Below are positions 45,490-55,103 of a DNA stretch of 55,543 nucleotides, piece by piece. The number at the start of each line of letters is the position of its first letter. Positions within the stretch are counted from its first letter, which is position 1. Origin of the DNA: Candidatus Peribacteria bacterium (GTDB lineage: Bacteria > Patescibacteriota > Gracilibacteria > Peribacterales > Peribacteraceae); assembly GCA_009691405.1 (NCBI GenBank), contig SICN01000006.1, positions 1 to 55,543 of the forward strand. Reading direction: 5' to 3'. The notes beneath the pieces were generated by a model, which was not told the DNA's origin, did no database searches, and was given only the letters and a program-made list of their open reading frames with translations. Both the position numbers and the translations under genes were made by a program.

Positions 45490-47289
45490 TTACATTTTCT
45501 TCCCCCTCTTTCTGTCGATTGCATTCAGAAGTTTCTTTCGGAGTCGGATACTTGTGGGAGTCACTTCCACAAGCTCGTCATCTTGGATGTACTCGAGAGC
45601 CATATCCAAAGTCATAATGCGAGGCGGAATGAGGCGAATAGCCTCATCTGCACCAGAACTGCGCATGTTACTGAGCTTCTTCTCTTTCCCAACGTTCACC
45701 TCGATATCCTGACCATTTGGAGATTCTCCGACGATCATTCCTTCGTAGACAGGAACACCCGAGCCGATGAAGAACGATCCGCGCTCCTGGAGCTGCCAAA
45801 TGGCATAGGCAACAGACTGTCCGGTGACACCTGAAATGATGGATCCTGTGCTACGACCGGGCATATCCCCGGCATACGGACCGAATTTGTGGAATGCGTG
45901 GGTGAGAATGCCATCGCCTCTTGTATCGATGATGAATTCGTTTCGAAAGCCAAGTAAACCCCGTGTGGGGATTTCGTACGTGAGGCGAGCGATGCCGTTC
46001 TTTGTCTCCATGTTCTGCATGAGTCCCTTCCTGCGTCCGAGTTTTTCGATGACACCACCTGCATACGACTCGGGGACATCGATGTACGCGATCTCAAACG
46101 GTTCCATCTCGATGTCATTCTCTTTGTGCATGATCACTTCCGGTCTCGAAACTGCAAGCTCGAAGCCTTCTCTGCGCATCGATTCGATGAGAACGCCAAG
46201 GTGCATTTCGCCTCTTCCCGAGACTCTGAATGCATCGGTTCTCTCGCCAAAGTCGATCTTCAGTCCGACGTTTGTTTCGAGCTCTTTCTCAAGTCGCTCA
46301 CGAATGTGACGCGTGGTCACAAGTTTGCCTTCTTTACCGGCAAACGGAGAATCGTTGACCATAAAATCCATCGCAACAGTGGGCGGATCGATCGTGATGG
46401 CGGCAAGCGGTTCGGTTGCAAGATCTGCGACCACGGTGTCTCCGACATAAATTTCCGGAAGTCCCGCAAGGGTCACCACATCACCGGCGACCGCTTCATC
46501 CACTTCGGCCTGACCGATGCCCTTGTACACGAGAATCTTCGTGATACGACCCTGCATACTGACGCCATCGGGCTTCTTCACGAAGACAGGCTGATTTTTA
46601 CTGACTGTTCCCTCGTAAATTCGACCGACGGCGAGACGACCTGCATACGAATCGTAGGCAAGGTTTACCGGCTGAAATCGGAGAGACTTCGTCGCATCAT
46701 TCACTCCAGGCTTCACATGTTCGAGAATCATCTCGAAGAGCGGGGTGAGGTCTTTTGACTCATCGGTGAACTTTTTTTTCGCCACACCCTCTCTGCCGAT
46801 TGCGTACACGTAGGGAAAGTCGAGCTGCGCATCGGTTGCTCCAAGTTGTACGAACAGGTCGAAGACAAGGCTGAGCGCTCGCTCGGGGTCGGCTCCGGGT
46901 CTGTCGATTTTATTCAAAATGACAATCGGCTTGATGCCGATTTCAAGAGACTTTTTGAGCACAAATCGAGTCTGCGGCATGGGGCCATCGAACGAGTCGA
47001 CGAGCAGACACACGCAGTCACACATCTTGAGAACACGTTCGACTTCGGAGCCGAAGTCCGCATGACCGGGTGTATCGACGATATTGATCTTCGTATTCTT
47101 GTACAGAATCGAACAGTTTTTGGCGTAGATCGTGATGCCGCGTTCCTTCTCCTGATCATTGCTGTCCATCACGCGCTCAGCCACCTGCTCATGATCGTTG
47201 AATGCACCTCCCTGACGAAGAATTTGGTCAACGAGCGTTGTTTTGCCGTGGTCGATATGCGCGATGATGGCAATGGTCCGGAATTCCAT
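45490..47289 (-). CDS. typA: Ribosome-binding GTPase TypA/BipA
   Basis: A 599-residue translational GTPase related to EF-G, active in ribosome assembly and stress adaptation. Visible: G1 [18 protein letters not shown]2 region [14 protein letters not shown]3 [18 protein letters not shown]4 [10 protein letters not shown], then the TypA-specific C-terminal part ([56 protein letters not shown]). Full length. TACACT lies 19 nt before the ATG. Divergent from purF. Confidence 0.97.
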   Translation of the reverse strand: MEFRTIAIIAHIDHGKTTLVDQILRQGGAFNDHEQVAERVMDSNDQEKERGITIYAKNCSILYKNTKINIVDTPGHADFGSEVERVLKMCDCVCLLVDSFDGPMPQTRFVLKKSLEIGIKPIVILNKIDRPGADPERALSLVFDLFVQLGATDAQLDFPYVYAIGREGVAKKKFTDESKDLTPLFEMILEHVKPGVNDATKSLRFQPVNLAYDSYAGRLAVGRIYEGTVSKNQPVFVKKPDGVSMQGRITKILVYKGIGQAEVDEAVAGDVVTLAGLPEIYVGDTVVADLATEPLAAITIDPPTVAMDFMVNDSPFAGKEGKLVTTRHIRERLEKELETNVGLKIDFGERTDAFRVSGRGEMHLGVLIESMRREGFELAVSRPEVIMHKENDIEMEPFEIAYIDVPESYAGGVIEKLGRRKGLMQNMETKNGIARLTYEIPTRGLLGFRNEFIIDTRGDGILTHAFHKFGPYAGDMPGRSTGSIISGVTGQSVAYAIWQLQERGSFFIGSGVPVYEGMIVGESPNGQDIEVNVGKEKKLSNMRSSGADEAIRLIPPRIMTLDMALEYIQDDELVEVTPTSIRLRKKLLNAIDRKRGKKM

Positions 47290-47370
47290 AAAGATTGAAA
47301 GACGATCTAGTGTAGCGGAAAAAGAAGTTTCTCACAATGCTTGATCCTGCAGTCAATTCTCTGCACGACC

Positions 47371-47398
47371 TTGCGAACATTCGGGTCATCTGTACAAT
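47371..47398 (+). promoter_or_regulatory. Promoter upstream of the purF leader ORF
   Basis: -35 TTGCGA (47371-47376), 16-nt spacer, -10 TACAAT (47393-47398), ending exactly 6 nt before an ATG at 47405. This is the same spacing as at the other leaderless genes. Confidence 0.6.
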
Positions 47399-47404
47399 AC
47401 ATTC

Positions 47405-47503
47405 ATGGTAGGTTCTTGCTGCCTTCCATCGGCGTCTTCGTTTACTGCGGAGACGTGCCATTTTTGGATTTCCAATTATCAATTATCAATTATCAATTTT
47501 TAG
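47405..47503 (+). CDS. Possible 32-residue leader peptide of purF
   Basis: A short ORF, MVGSCCLPSASSFTAETCHF and then WISNYQLSIINF, whose TAG stop touches the purF ATG (TAGATG). It begins 6 nt after a -10 box, so it would be translated from the 5' end of the transcript, and ribosomes finishing it could re-start on purF. Composition does not resemble a specific attenuator (no codon run). It is short and could be chance, but both its ends coincide with functional signals. Confidence 0.4.
   Translation: MVGSCCLPSASSFTAETCHFWISNYQLSIINF
47473..47500 (+). repeat. Four tandem 7-bp units before purF
   Basis: CAATTAT three times, then CAATTTT, ending 3 nt before the purF ATG. The AT-only tract would keep the start codon region unstructured and contains TATCAA, which ends 7 nt before the ATG and could be a second -10 element. 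Confidence 0.8.
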
Positions 47504-49012
47504 ATGTGTGGAATTATCGCCGTTTCCGGCTTTCGAGACGTTATCCAGGATCTGTATGACGGACTCATCGTGCTCCAGCACCGGGGGCAGGATGCAGCAG
47601 GAATTGTGACCTACGAAAAGCAGTTCCATCTGAAGAAGTCGACTGGGATGGTCAGTGAAGTGTTCCATGCGAGTTCACTCCAAAGACTCAAGGGTCCGAT
47701 GGGCATCGGTCATGTTCGCTATCCGACCGCAGGATGCAGCAGCGAGTTCGAGGCGCAGCCGTTCTTCGTCAATTCCCCGTTCGGCATGGCACTTGCCCAT
47801 AACGGCAATCTCACAAACGCGACGCAGCTTGCACAGGAGATCAAGCAGCAAGATTTTAGGCATTTGAATACGAATTCGGATTCCGAAGTGCTCCTGAATG
47901 TTTTCTCCCTGGCCCTCAGAAAGCAGCGGCCGAAAAAGCTCACACCCGAACATATTTTCCGTTCGGTGAAGACCGTGTTCCGCCGCTGCAAGGGCGCGTA
48001 CTCGGTGGTCTCGCTGATCGGCGGACATGGCATTGTCGCCTTCAGAGATCCGCATGGCATTCGACCTCTCCAGCTCGGTCGGAGACGCTACGGCATGAAG
48101 TACGAATACATGGTTGCTTCTGAGAATACCGTGTTCAAGGCTCTCGACTTCGAATTTGTCCGGGACATTGCTCCCGGCGAAGTGATCTACGTGGACAATC
48201 AAAATCGTCTGCATTCGAGAGTAGTGAAGAAGGGTCAGCTGAATCCCTGCCTCTTCGAATGGGTGTACCTCGCTGCACCCGATTCAACTATCGATGGAGT
48301 GAACGTCTACAAAGCTCGCGTTCGCATGGGCGAGGCTCTCGCAAAGCAGATCAAAGCCGCCGGCATCCACATCGACTCCGTGATTCCGATTCCGGATACA
48401 GGACGACCTGCGGCTGCCGGACTCGCAGACAAGCTGAAGGTCCGTTACCGAGAAGGCTTCGTGAAAAACAGGTATATCGGCCGCACGTTCATCATGCCCG
48501 GTCAGGAAATGCGCAAGAGAAGCCTTAACTTCAAACTGCATCCGATCGATCTGGAATTCAAGAACAACTGCGTTCTTTTGGTCGACGATTCGATCGTGCG
48601 CGGCAATACGAGCAAGAAGATCGTCGAGATGGCACGAAAAGCAGGTGCGAAGAAAGTGTACTTCGCTTCCGCATCCCCCCCGATCATCGGACCCGATCCG
48701 TACGGCATCGATCTACCGACCACGACCGAACTTGTCGCCTCCGATCATACGATCCCGGAGATTTGCAAGATCATCGGAGCTGACGGGCTTTTCTATACTT
48801 CGATCAAGGACCTGCGAAATGCGGTGCGAGTCGGCAACCATAGAATCCATCACTTCAGCGAGGGTTGCTTCACGAAGAAGTATCCGACTCCTGAAATCAC
48901 TCCGAAGCTTCTCAAGCAAATGGGCTGCGGGCGTAACGAGACGAGGGAGAACTTCGACAAGCAGGAGAACGGTGACAATCCGGATCAAACGAAGATGATG
49001 TCTCTCGTCTAA
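47504..49012 (+). CDS. purF: Amidophosphoribosyltransferase
   Basis: A 502-residue enzyme for the first committed step of purine synthesis: PRPP plus glutamine to phosphoribosylamine. The catalytic glutaminase Cys is residue 2 (MCGIIAVSGF), so the start is certain and there is no propeptide. Other features: GIGHVRYPTAGCSS, ALAHNGNLTNATQL, NTNSDSEVLLN, FRDPHGIRPLQLG, the PRPP loop VLLVDDSIVRGNTSKK and EICKIIGADGLFY. Unlike many homologues it shows no clear Fe-S Cys set. purD follows by 51 nt, forming an operon. Upstream is the leader ORF. Confidence 0.97.
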   Translation: MCGIIAVSGFRDVIQDLYDGLIVLQHRGQDAAGIVTYEKQFHLKKSTGMVSEVFHASSLQRLKGPMGIGHVRYPTAGCSSEFEAQPFFVNSPFGMALAHNGNLTNATQLAQEIKQQDFRHLNTNSDSEVLLNVFSLALRKQRPKKLTPEHIFRSVKTVFRRCKGAYSVVSLIGGHGIVAFRDPHGIRPLQLGRRRYGMKYEYMVASENTVFKALDFEFVRDIAPGEVIYVDNQNRLHSRVVKKGQLNPCLFEWVYLAAPDSTIDGVNVYKARVRMGEALAKQIKAAGIHIDSVIPIPDTGRPAAAGLADKLKVRYREGFVKNRYIGRTFIMPGQEMRKRSLNFKLHPIDLEFKNNCVLLVDDSIVRGNTSKKIVEMARKAGAKKVYFASASPPIIGPDPYGIDLPTTTELVASDHTIPEICKIIGADGLFYTSIKDLRNAVRVGNHRIHHFSEGCFTKKYPTPEITPKLLKQMGCGRNETRENFDKQENGDNPDQTKMMSLV

Positions 49013-49063
49013 CTTCTCGATACGCGCCTCGAAGGGGCACCTCAAAGTGACACAAGTAAAATT

Positions 49064-50416
49064 ATGCGCATTCTCCTCATCTCCAACTCCGCCCGAGGTC
49101 ATGCAATCGCCGAGGCATTTAGCAGAAGCCCTCAAAAGCCGGAGATCATCGCAGCCTGCACGGGACGCGACCCGGGGATGATGAAACTCGCAAAGGAGCT
49201 GCATGTAGTCGATATCAATGGGCTCTCGAAGATCGTCGAGCTTGCCAAGGCCACGAAGCCGGACTTCGCCTTCATCGCGCCGGACGATCCGATCGGAGCC
49301 GGTCTTGCAGACAGATTGGAATCGATCGGAGTTCCCTGCGTTGCTCCAAAGAAGAATCTGGCGAAAATTGAGTCAAGCAAGAGCTTCGCGAGAAATCTGA
49401 TGAATAAGTACGGCATCGACGGAAGCCCCGCATACAGAGTATTCAGTTTTTCCTCGATGGAGGCGAAGAGGCAGCTGGATCTGGATATTCGCCACTACAT
49501 CGAGTACGACCTCAAGGGTCAGTACGTCATCAAGTACGACGCTCTGAAGGGCGGAAAAGGTGTCAAGCTTAGCGGCGAACATCTGAGTACCATTCACATG
49601 GGTGCAAAGTACGCGATGGAATGCATCGACCAGTGCGGTAAGGTCGTGATCGAAGAGAAACTGACCGGCGTCGAATTCAGCGTGCTTTCATTTGTCTCAG
49701 GCTTGACGACAGTCGACATGCCGGCCGTGCAGGACTACAAGCGTGCATACATCGACGATAAGGGACCGAATACCGGAGGCATGGGGACGTACAGCGACGC
49801 AAACCACTTCCTCCCTTTCCTGAGTACTGACGACATGAAAGCCGCAAGCAACTTCAATGCGAAAATCGCAGAGGCGCTGATGAAGGAATGTGGCGAACCG
49901 TACAAAGGAATTCTGTACGGCGGTTTCATCGCGACGAAGGAAGGAGTGAAAATCATCGAGTACAACGCACGATTCGGAGATCCGGAAGCGCTGAATATTC
50001 TTCCGATTCTTGAGACAGATTTCGTTGCTATTTGCCAGTCCATCATCGCGGGAACGCTGTCGCAGGATCTCGTAAAGTTCGCTCCGAAGGCGACCGTCTG
50101 CAAATACATCACGCCGAAGAGTTACCCCGAGGATAAGAAAGAGAAAGGACAACGCGTCCTCGTACCCGAGAGAATTCCCGATGATGCTCGTCTGTACTAC
50201 GGTGATGTGACGATGAATGACACAGGCTGCATGATCCTCGGTACTTCAAGATCCATCGGAGTCGTCGGTATCGGAGATACGATCGGTGACGCGGAAAAAC
50301 TGGCTCAGGAAGTCTGCGAGCGATTCTCGGGTCCTGTGAGGTTTCGACAGGACATTGCAACGATTGAATCGATCCAGAAGAGAGTCGATCTGATGCAGAG
50401 ACTTCGTGGAAGGTAA
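49064..50416 (+). CDS. purD: Phosphoribosylamine-glycine ligase
   Basis: A 450-residue ATP-grasp enzyme for the second step of purine synthesis (phosphoribosylamine plus glycine to GAR), using the unstable purF product. Visible: N-terminal ILLISNSARGHAIAEAF (a variant of the usual GGREHA loop), DFAFIAPDDPIGAGLADRL, ESSKSFARNLMNKYGI, ATP-grasp YVIKYDALKGGKGVKL and VVIEEKLTGVEFSVLSFV, PNTGGMGTYS and YNARFGDPEALNIL. The first motif lacks the canonical GGRE. Co-transcribed with purF; convergent with prfA, 9 nt away. Confidence 0.95.
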   Translation: MRILLISNSARGHAIAEAFSRSPQKPEIIAACTGRDPGMMKLAKELHVVDINGLSKIVELAKATKPDFAFIAPDDPIGAGLADRLESIGVPCVAPKKNLAKIESSKSFARNLMNKYGIDGSPAYRVFSFSSMEAKRQLDLDIRHYIEYDLKGQYVIKYDALKGGKGVKLSGEHLSTIHMGAKYAMECIDQCGKVVIEEKLTGVEFSVLSFVSGLTTVDMPAVQDYKRAYIDDKGPNTGGMGTYSDANHFLPFLSTDDMKAASNFNAKIAEALMKECGEPYKGILYGGFIATKEGVKIIEYNARFGDPEALNILPILETDFVAICQSIIAGTLSQDLVKFAPKATVCKYITPKSYPEDKKEKGQRVLVPERIPDDARLYYGDVTMNDTGCMILGTSRSIGVVGIGDTIGDAEKLAQEVCERFSGPVRFRQDIATIESIQKRVDLMQRLRGR

Positions 50417-50425
50417 GGTTGAACT

Positions 50426-51481
50426 CTAGAGTTGCCTCAGGAGCTCTTCCTCCTCCCACTTCCTCATTGCAGCGACAATCGGATCCAACTTGCCCTGCAT
50501 GACGGCGGGAATATTGCTGAAATTCTCGTTCGCCCGGTGATCGGTGATGCGATCTTGGGGGAAGTTATACGTGCGGATCTTCTCGCTCCTATCGCCGCTG
50601 CCGACTTGTCCCGCACGCATATCCGTTCGCTGACGCTGGAGCTTCTCCTGCTCCGCCGCATACAGACGACTTCGAAGCAAGCTCATGGCGAGGATTCTGT
50701 TCTTAAGCTGCGAGCGCTCGGTCTGACACGTCACGACAACGCCCGACGGCAAGTGTGTGATGCGTATGGCACTTTCGGTCTTGTTCACGTGCTGTCCGCC
50801 TGCACCCCCGGACCTGTACGTATCGATCTTCAGGTCTTCCTGACGGACTTCGATTTCCGCCTCTTCCGCTTCTGGAAGAATCGCAACGGTCGTTGTCGAT
50901 GTATGAATGCGACCTTTCGCCTCAGTCGAAGGAATGCGCTGCACCCGATGCACACCAGACTCGAATTTCAGCTCTCCGTAGACACCTGTGCCTTCAATAC
51001 GGGCTGCTGCTTCCTTCACTCCCCCAGCATCGGCATCTGACACGTAGAGAAGCTCGGATTTCCAACCCCGTTCTTCTGCATATCGCAAATACATCTTGAG
51101 CTGCTCGGCTGCGAACAATGCCGCCTCCTCACCACCGGCTCCCGCTCGCACCTCGAGGATCACGCTCTTCTCGTCGTCGGGGTTTCTTGGAATCAAGAGA
51201 CGCTTCATCTCCTCCATAAGTTTTGGAATCTTTTCACGTGCATTTGCCGCATCCTCTGCTGCACATGCGAGCAATTCCGGATCATTCGCGAATACCTTTT
51301 CGTCTGCTATCGCCTGTTCTGCCTTCTGATACTGAGAGTATTTCTCCTCGAGAGGAGCGAGTTGCTTGATACGCCTCGAGATTGTTGTCACCTCCTTTGT
51401 GTCGCCGTACACGGCGGGATCTTCCATCTTCTTTCGGAGGACAGCGAGTTCTTCGATGCAGGCGCGAACTTTTTCGATCAT
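50426..51481 (-). CDS. prfA: Peptide chain release factor 1
   Basis: A 351-residue factor that ends translation at UAA and UAG. Visible: GGQ loop RSGGAGGQHVNKTESAIRI, EVRAGAGGEEAALFAAEQL, GVHRVQRIPSTEAKGRIHTS and RTYNFPQDRITDHR. The anticodon tripeptide, usually PAT or PVT in RF1, reads PST here; RF2 would carry SPF, so RF1 is clear. Start ATG 51481 (MIEKVRACIEEL); TACAAT ends exactly 6 nt upstream. UGA stops in the window imply that an RF2 gene exists elsewhere. Confidence 0.97.
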   Translation of the reverse strand: MIEKVRACIEELAVLRKKMEDPAVYGDTKEVTTISRRIKQLAPLEEKYSQYQKAEQAIADEKVFANDPELLACAAEDAANAREKIPKLMEEMKRLLIPRNPDDEKSVILEVRAGAGGEEAALFAAEQLKMYLRYAEERGWKSELLYVSDADAGGVKEAAARIEGTGVYGELKFESGVHRVQRIPSTEAKGRIHTSTTTVAILPEAEEAEIEVRQEDLKIDTYRSGGAGGQHVNKTESAIRITHLPSGVVVTCQTERSQLKNRILAMSLLRSRLYAAEQEKLQRQRTDMRAGQVGSGDRSEKIRTYNFPQDRITDHRANENFSNIPAVMQGKLDPIVAAMRKWEEEELLRQL

Positions 51482-51560
51482 AGGAAGATTGTAGCGGAAA
51501 TGAATAACGCGCAGCAGCGGTTCGAAACCGCTGTCCACGATTACGAATCGCGGCTACGGG

Positions 51561-52646
51561 TTATTTCGTCCTTTGATCCAACGCATCGAACTCGAAACAC
51601 TTTTCGGAGGCAGGGTGGTTCCAGAAGATGTCGTACCCGAGATCTCTCTCGAGCGCGAACGTGGCACAGAGCTCGAAGGATGTTCCTCGTGTCTTGTAGA
51701 CGTACGGAGCGGTCGTCTCTGGATCTGCGATCCTGAGCTTCTCATACAACGCATTCGCTGCGACAGTCTGGAGGTCTTTTGGAAGTGTTTTCGGAAGTAC
51801 CTTCACGCCTGCCGGAACGGGGACTCCCCTCTCCTGACCGTACACTACATTGTAGATCTCATTCTGGATTGCACGGAGATCACTGATGCGCTGTTCGTCG
51901 AATTTCTCGGCTCGACCCTGCATCGGGCTTCCTACGATCACGATGCCGCAGAGAAGGAAAACGAGAACGATGGCAACGGAACTCCAGAGGTACTTCGCAT
52001 GGATCGAACTCTTCGCATACTGCTCATGATCGATCCGCAACGCCGTGAAATAGTATCCGAATGGCAAACCGCTGAGAACGAGCACAGCCAAAACCTTGAG
52101 AACGAATCGAAGTGTCAGTTCTCCGCTGAGGAGCGTGAAAAGAAGGGTTATTCCGTCACCGATGAGAGCGCACGACGTGACGAACAACGTGAGGTATGTG
52201 AGCCAACGACGAACTCCCGAATTAAGCTTCTCGGGCTTCGCCTGAAATTCGCGATGCAGAATGCGGGAGAGAAACAAAAACATCGGAAAAGAAATCACAA
52301 TAACGGCGATCGACCAACGAATGCTCGAGAAATCCCCGCTTGAAGCGTAGGCATAATCCATGAGAGCAGGATCCGGAAACCAACGTCCGATATACGTGAA
52401 GGCAAGAATCACCAGGCTGATGACGGTTGCATACAGCGTCGTGAACGCGAGCAAATGAAAGAATGCATCGCGAGCGGAACCGACATCTCCCGGCAGCGGA
52501 ATGGACATCGTGAGAGATTCCGACGCCAATGCCGATGCAATGTCCTTCTCCTTCCATCCCGCAGAGAGCAGAAGCATTCGAATCGTCTGATGATCCATGT
52601 TTTTCGATCGAGCGTGAGCGATGAAGGCGGAGAGGGATGTGCTCAT
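51561..52646 (-). CDS. DUF5671-type membrane protein
   Basis: A 361-residue protein with an N-terminal cytoplasmic helical segment (FIAHARSKNMDHQTIRMLL and AGWKEKDIASALA, resembling a small UBA- or HTH-like unit). Then come five or six hydrophobic segments (AFFHLLAFTTLYATVISLVILAFTYIG onward, with the paired SSIRWSIAVIVISFPMFLFLS) and a C-terminal extracytoplasmic domain with two Cys (SFELCATFAL, ASEKCFEFD). This layout is frequent in CPR genomes. The function is unknown. I start at ATG 52646 (MSTSLSAFIAHARSK); the earlier track start adds unlikely residues. Divergent from mnmA, with which it shares a 76-nt promoter region. Confidence 0.8.
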   Translation of the reverse strand: MSTSLSAFIAHARSKNMDHQTIRMLLLSAGWKEKDIASALASESLTMSIPLPGDVGSARDAFFHLLAFTTLYATVISLVILAFTYIGRWFPDPALMDYAYASSGDFSSIRWSIAVIVISFPMFLFLSRILHREFQAKPEKLNSGVRRWLTYLTLFVTSCALIGDGITLLFTLLSGELTLRFVLKVLAVLVLSGLPFGYYFTALRIDHEQYAKSSIHAKYLWSSVAIVLVFLLCGIVIVGSPMQGRAEKFDEQRISDLRAIQNEIYNVVYGQERGVPVPAGVKVLPKTLPKDLQTVAANALYEKLRIADPETTAPYVYKTRGTSFELCATFALERDLGYDIFWNHPASEKCFEFDALDQRTK

Positions 52647-52722
52647 AAGACAGGAAGAAAGGAATAATGTATAAGAGAGAAGACGCACAGGTGTCAAACT
52701 TCTTTCATTCTACACCTTACGC

Positions 52723-53838
52723 ATGAAGATACTCGTCGCAATGTCGGGCGGAGTCGACTCGAGTGTCGTGGCATGCATGCTGCATGAGCAGGGTCACGAA
52801 CTGATCGGCGTGCGATTCTCTCTCTGGGTCGATCCCCTCGCCCCTGCACTGGCCCAAGTACTGCCAAGCAAGTGCTGCACGACGCAGAATATTTCTCGCG
52901 CAGCGACGGTGGCCAGAAATCTTGGCATTCCTCTGCGAGTGATCAACTTGGAACAGGAATTCAAGAAGAGTGTGGTCGATCCTTTTCTGGAAGACCACAA
53001 AAAGGGTCTGACACCAAACCCGTGCATCGGATGCAATCGTACGATCAAATTCGGCAAACTCATCAGCCTGATGCGTGAGCTGGGTTGCGAAAAACTTGCG
53101 ACAGGGCACTACGCGAGAGTTGCGATAGAGAAACTTCCGGACGGGAGTAAACGTGTGATTTTGCTTGAAGCCGTCGACAAGAAGAAAGACCAGAGCTACT
53201 ACCTGTACGGGCTGACGCAGGAACAGCTCATGCATGTGCAGTTTCCACTCGGCAGCATGAAGAAAACCGAGGTCTATGAGCTTGCCAAACATTTCGATTT
53301 ACCTCTCTCCGAGAGCTACAGAGAGAGCCAAGACCTTTGTTTCTTTCCCGAGAAAACTCCCGAAGAATTTCTAAAACGTCATCTGCAATCAGCAATAATC
53401 TCCGGGCCGATCGTACGGCGAGACGGTACGGTCGTGGGTACGCATGAGGGTCTTCCGCTCTACACGGTTGGACAGAGACGAGGGCTTGGGATCGGAGGCC
53501 TGAAGATCCCGCTGGAAGTGGTCTCGAAGAACGTGGAGAAAAATCATCTGATCGTCGCAACGAAAGGCGAGGAGACAATAACTCGCGTTCTTCTCTCAGA
53601 TCTTCATTTCATTTCGTGGAAACCGGACTGCAGTGACCCAGTGGCATTTGAGTGCCGCACTCGTTCTCTATCGCACCGCAGTAAGGGCAGGCTGAGACTG
53701 ATGGCTGATAAGGCAATATTTGAGTTTGATAGTCCAGCTCCTGTGCAACCGGCTGGGCAGTCGCTTGTACTGTATCGCGGAGAAGAAATCGTGGGTGGTG
53801 GAATCATCGAAAATGAGAGCAACCCATCGCGTGTGTGA
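52723..53838 (+). CDS. mnmA: tRNA-specific 2-thiouridylase
   Basis: A 371-residue enzyme that places sulfur on U34 of tRNA-Lys, -Glu and -Gln. Visible: PP-loop VAMSGGVDSSVVACML, catalytic Cys in TPNPCIGCNRTIKF, CEKLATGHYARV, KDQSYYLYGLTQEQL, ESQDLCFFPEKTPEEF with the second catalytic Cys, and YTVGQRRGLGIGG. The length is standard. TACACC ends 6 nt before the ATG. The sortase gene starts 38 nt downstream. Confidence 0.97.
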   Translation: MKILVAMSGGVDSSVVACMLHEQGHELIGVRFSLWVDPLAPALAQVLPSKCCTTQNISRAATVARNLGIPLRVINLEQEFKKSVVDPFLEDHKKGLTPNPCIGCNRTIKFGKLISLMRELGCEKLATGHYARVAIEKLPDGSKRVILLEAVDKKKDQSYYLYGLTQEQLMHVQFPLGSMKKTEVYELAKHFDLPLSESYRESQDLCFFPEKTPEEFLKRHLQSAIISGPIVRRDGTVVGTHEGLPLYTVGQRRGLGIGGLKIPLEVVSKNVEKNHLIVATKGEETITRVLLSDLHFISWKPDCSDPVAFECRTRSLSHRSKGRLRLMADKAIFEFDSPAPVQPAGQSLVLYRGEEIVGGGIIENESNPSRV

Positions 53839-53876
53839 GCCATTTGTGGTAGAATAAATGACTTATTGCACCACAC

Positions 53877-55103
53877 GTGAAAAAAGCCCACTACACACAG
53901 AGCGGCGATATCATCCTCGACGGTGACGACATCGTCCCGGAGTACCCTCGAGAAGTGATCCCGACATCGAAAATATCAGGACGGTCGGAATGGACAACCG
54001 TCATCGAGGAGGCACTGCCGCTCAAAGACAAAACACCCGTCATCAGCGCAAAGCCGGAAAGGATCTCGTCGATGCAAAAACTAAGTGAGGGAGCAAAAAA
54101 TGTGATTGTCAGAGGAAGCAGAGAAAGCACTTCGCAACTGCATGCCACTGCAGAAGAAGTCATGCGGGAAGTGCAGCAAATGAGGCAATCCTGGGCGTCT
54201 CTACCAACTCGCATCCGCGGAGGACTGAACAGGTTTTGGAAATCCGCAAATACTCCGATACATCTTCCGCGCATGATGAAAGCGGGGAAAAAGCCCCCAA
54301 CGAAATTGAGACTCTTTCTAGTCGATACGATTCGATTTGGCGGCACATTTGCCGGCATCTTTCTCGTGCTGTTTGTCGCCATCAACTACCAAAGTTTCCT
54401 GCAGATTGCGAAGGCAGAGCTTGCCCTCAGCGATGATCTCAAAACCCAGCAGGAACTGCAGCAATTCGTGACCGGAATAAACTCCTCGGCTGCAACCTCC
54501 TACGAGGATGACAATGATGCCGCAGGCATGGATCTTCTTGCTTCTCTGCCGTACGTAGGTCCGTTTGAAGACCGATTGATCATCCCGAAGCTCGGGGAAA
54601 ACGTGCCGATCGTGCGCCCAAGCATGGAAGCGTTGATGAAGGAGGACTGGAGGAAGTTTGAAGAGGACATTCAGACGGCTCTTCAAGACGGTGTCGTTCA
54701 CTACCCCGGGTCCGCTAGACCCGGACAGGCGGGCAACTTCTTCGTCACCGGTCACAGCTCGTACTATCCGTGGGATGACGGCAAGTACAAGAACGTCTTC
54801 GCGCGTCTCAAGGATCTGATCCCCGGAGACACCTACTCGGTCTACTACGGAGGCGACAGGCATACCTATCGCATCACGGGAAAAAAAGAAGTGAGGCCAA
54901 GTGACGTGTCGGTATTGGATCAGCCGACGAACAAGCGGATCGCAACGCTGATGACGTGCACACCACTTGGGACCACTCTTCGTCGTCTCATCATCACCGC
55001 CGAAGAAATAGATCCTGCAACTGGGGAAGCCTTGATGGTTGGCGAAAGAGGCGCGGAAGAACAAATCATTCCGACTGCGAGGCTCGAATCACTCCCGATT
55101 TAA
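53877..55103 (+). CDS. Sortase with a long cytoplasmic N-terminal region
   Basis: A 408-residue membrane transpeptidase. The start is GTG 53877 (reading MKKAHYTQSGDII). Residues 1-~145 are hydrophilic, followed by one membrane helix (FGGTFAGIFLVLFVAI). The extracellular catalytic domain has the His in FFVTGHSSYYPW, the Cys in IATLMTCTPLGTTLRRLII (TLxTC) and the Arg two residues after the Leu. Sortases cut LPXTG-like signals and join the protein to an amine on the wall or another protein. The only tail of that kind here is TETGPG-helix-RRR on the giant Ser-rich protein (9145-13503), a likely substrate (inference). The N-terminal region is much longer than the usual 10-20 residues. The stop overlaps the convergent EamA stop (TTAA). 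Confidence 0.92.
   Translation: MKKAHYTQSGDIILDGDDIVPEYPREVIPTSKISGRSEWTTVIEEALPLKDKTPVISAKPERISSMQKLSEGAKNVIVRGSRESTSQLHATAEEVMREVQQMRQSWASLPTRIRGGLNRFWKSANTPIHLPRMMKAGKKPPTKLRLFLVDTIRFGGTFAGIFLVLFVAINYQSFLQIAKAELALSDDLKTQQELQQFVTGINSSAATSYEDDNDAAGMDLLASLPYVGPFEDRLIIPKLGENVPIVRPSMEALMKEDWRKFEEDIQTALQDGVVHYPGSARPGQAGNFFVTGHSSYYPWDDGKYKNVFARLKDLIPGDTYSVYYGGDRHTYRITGKKEVRPSDVSVLDQPTNKRIATLMTCTPLGTTLRRLIITAEEIDPATGEALMVGERGAEEQIIPTARLESLPI

Noticed and set aside
47341-47559. 72-codon plus ORF overlapping the purF start
   Set aside because: It continues out of frame into purF and lacks a supported start; the 32-codon leader ORF in another frame fits the promoter better.
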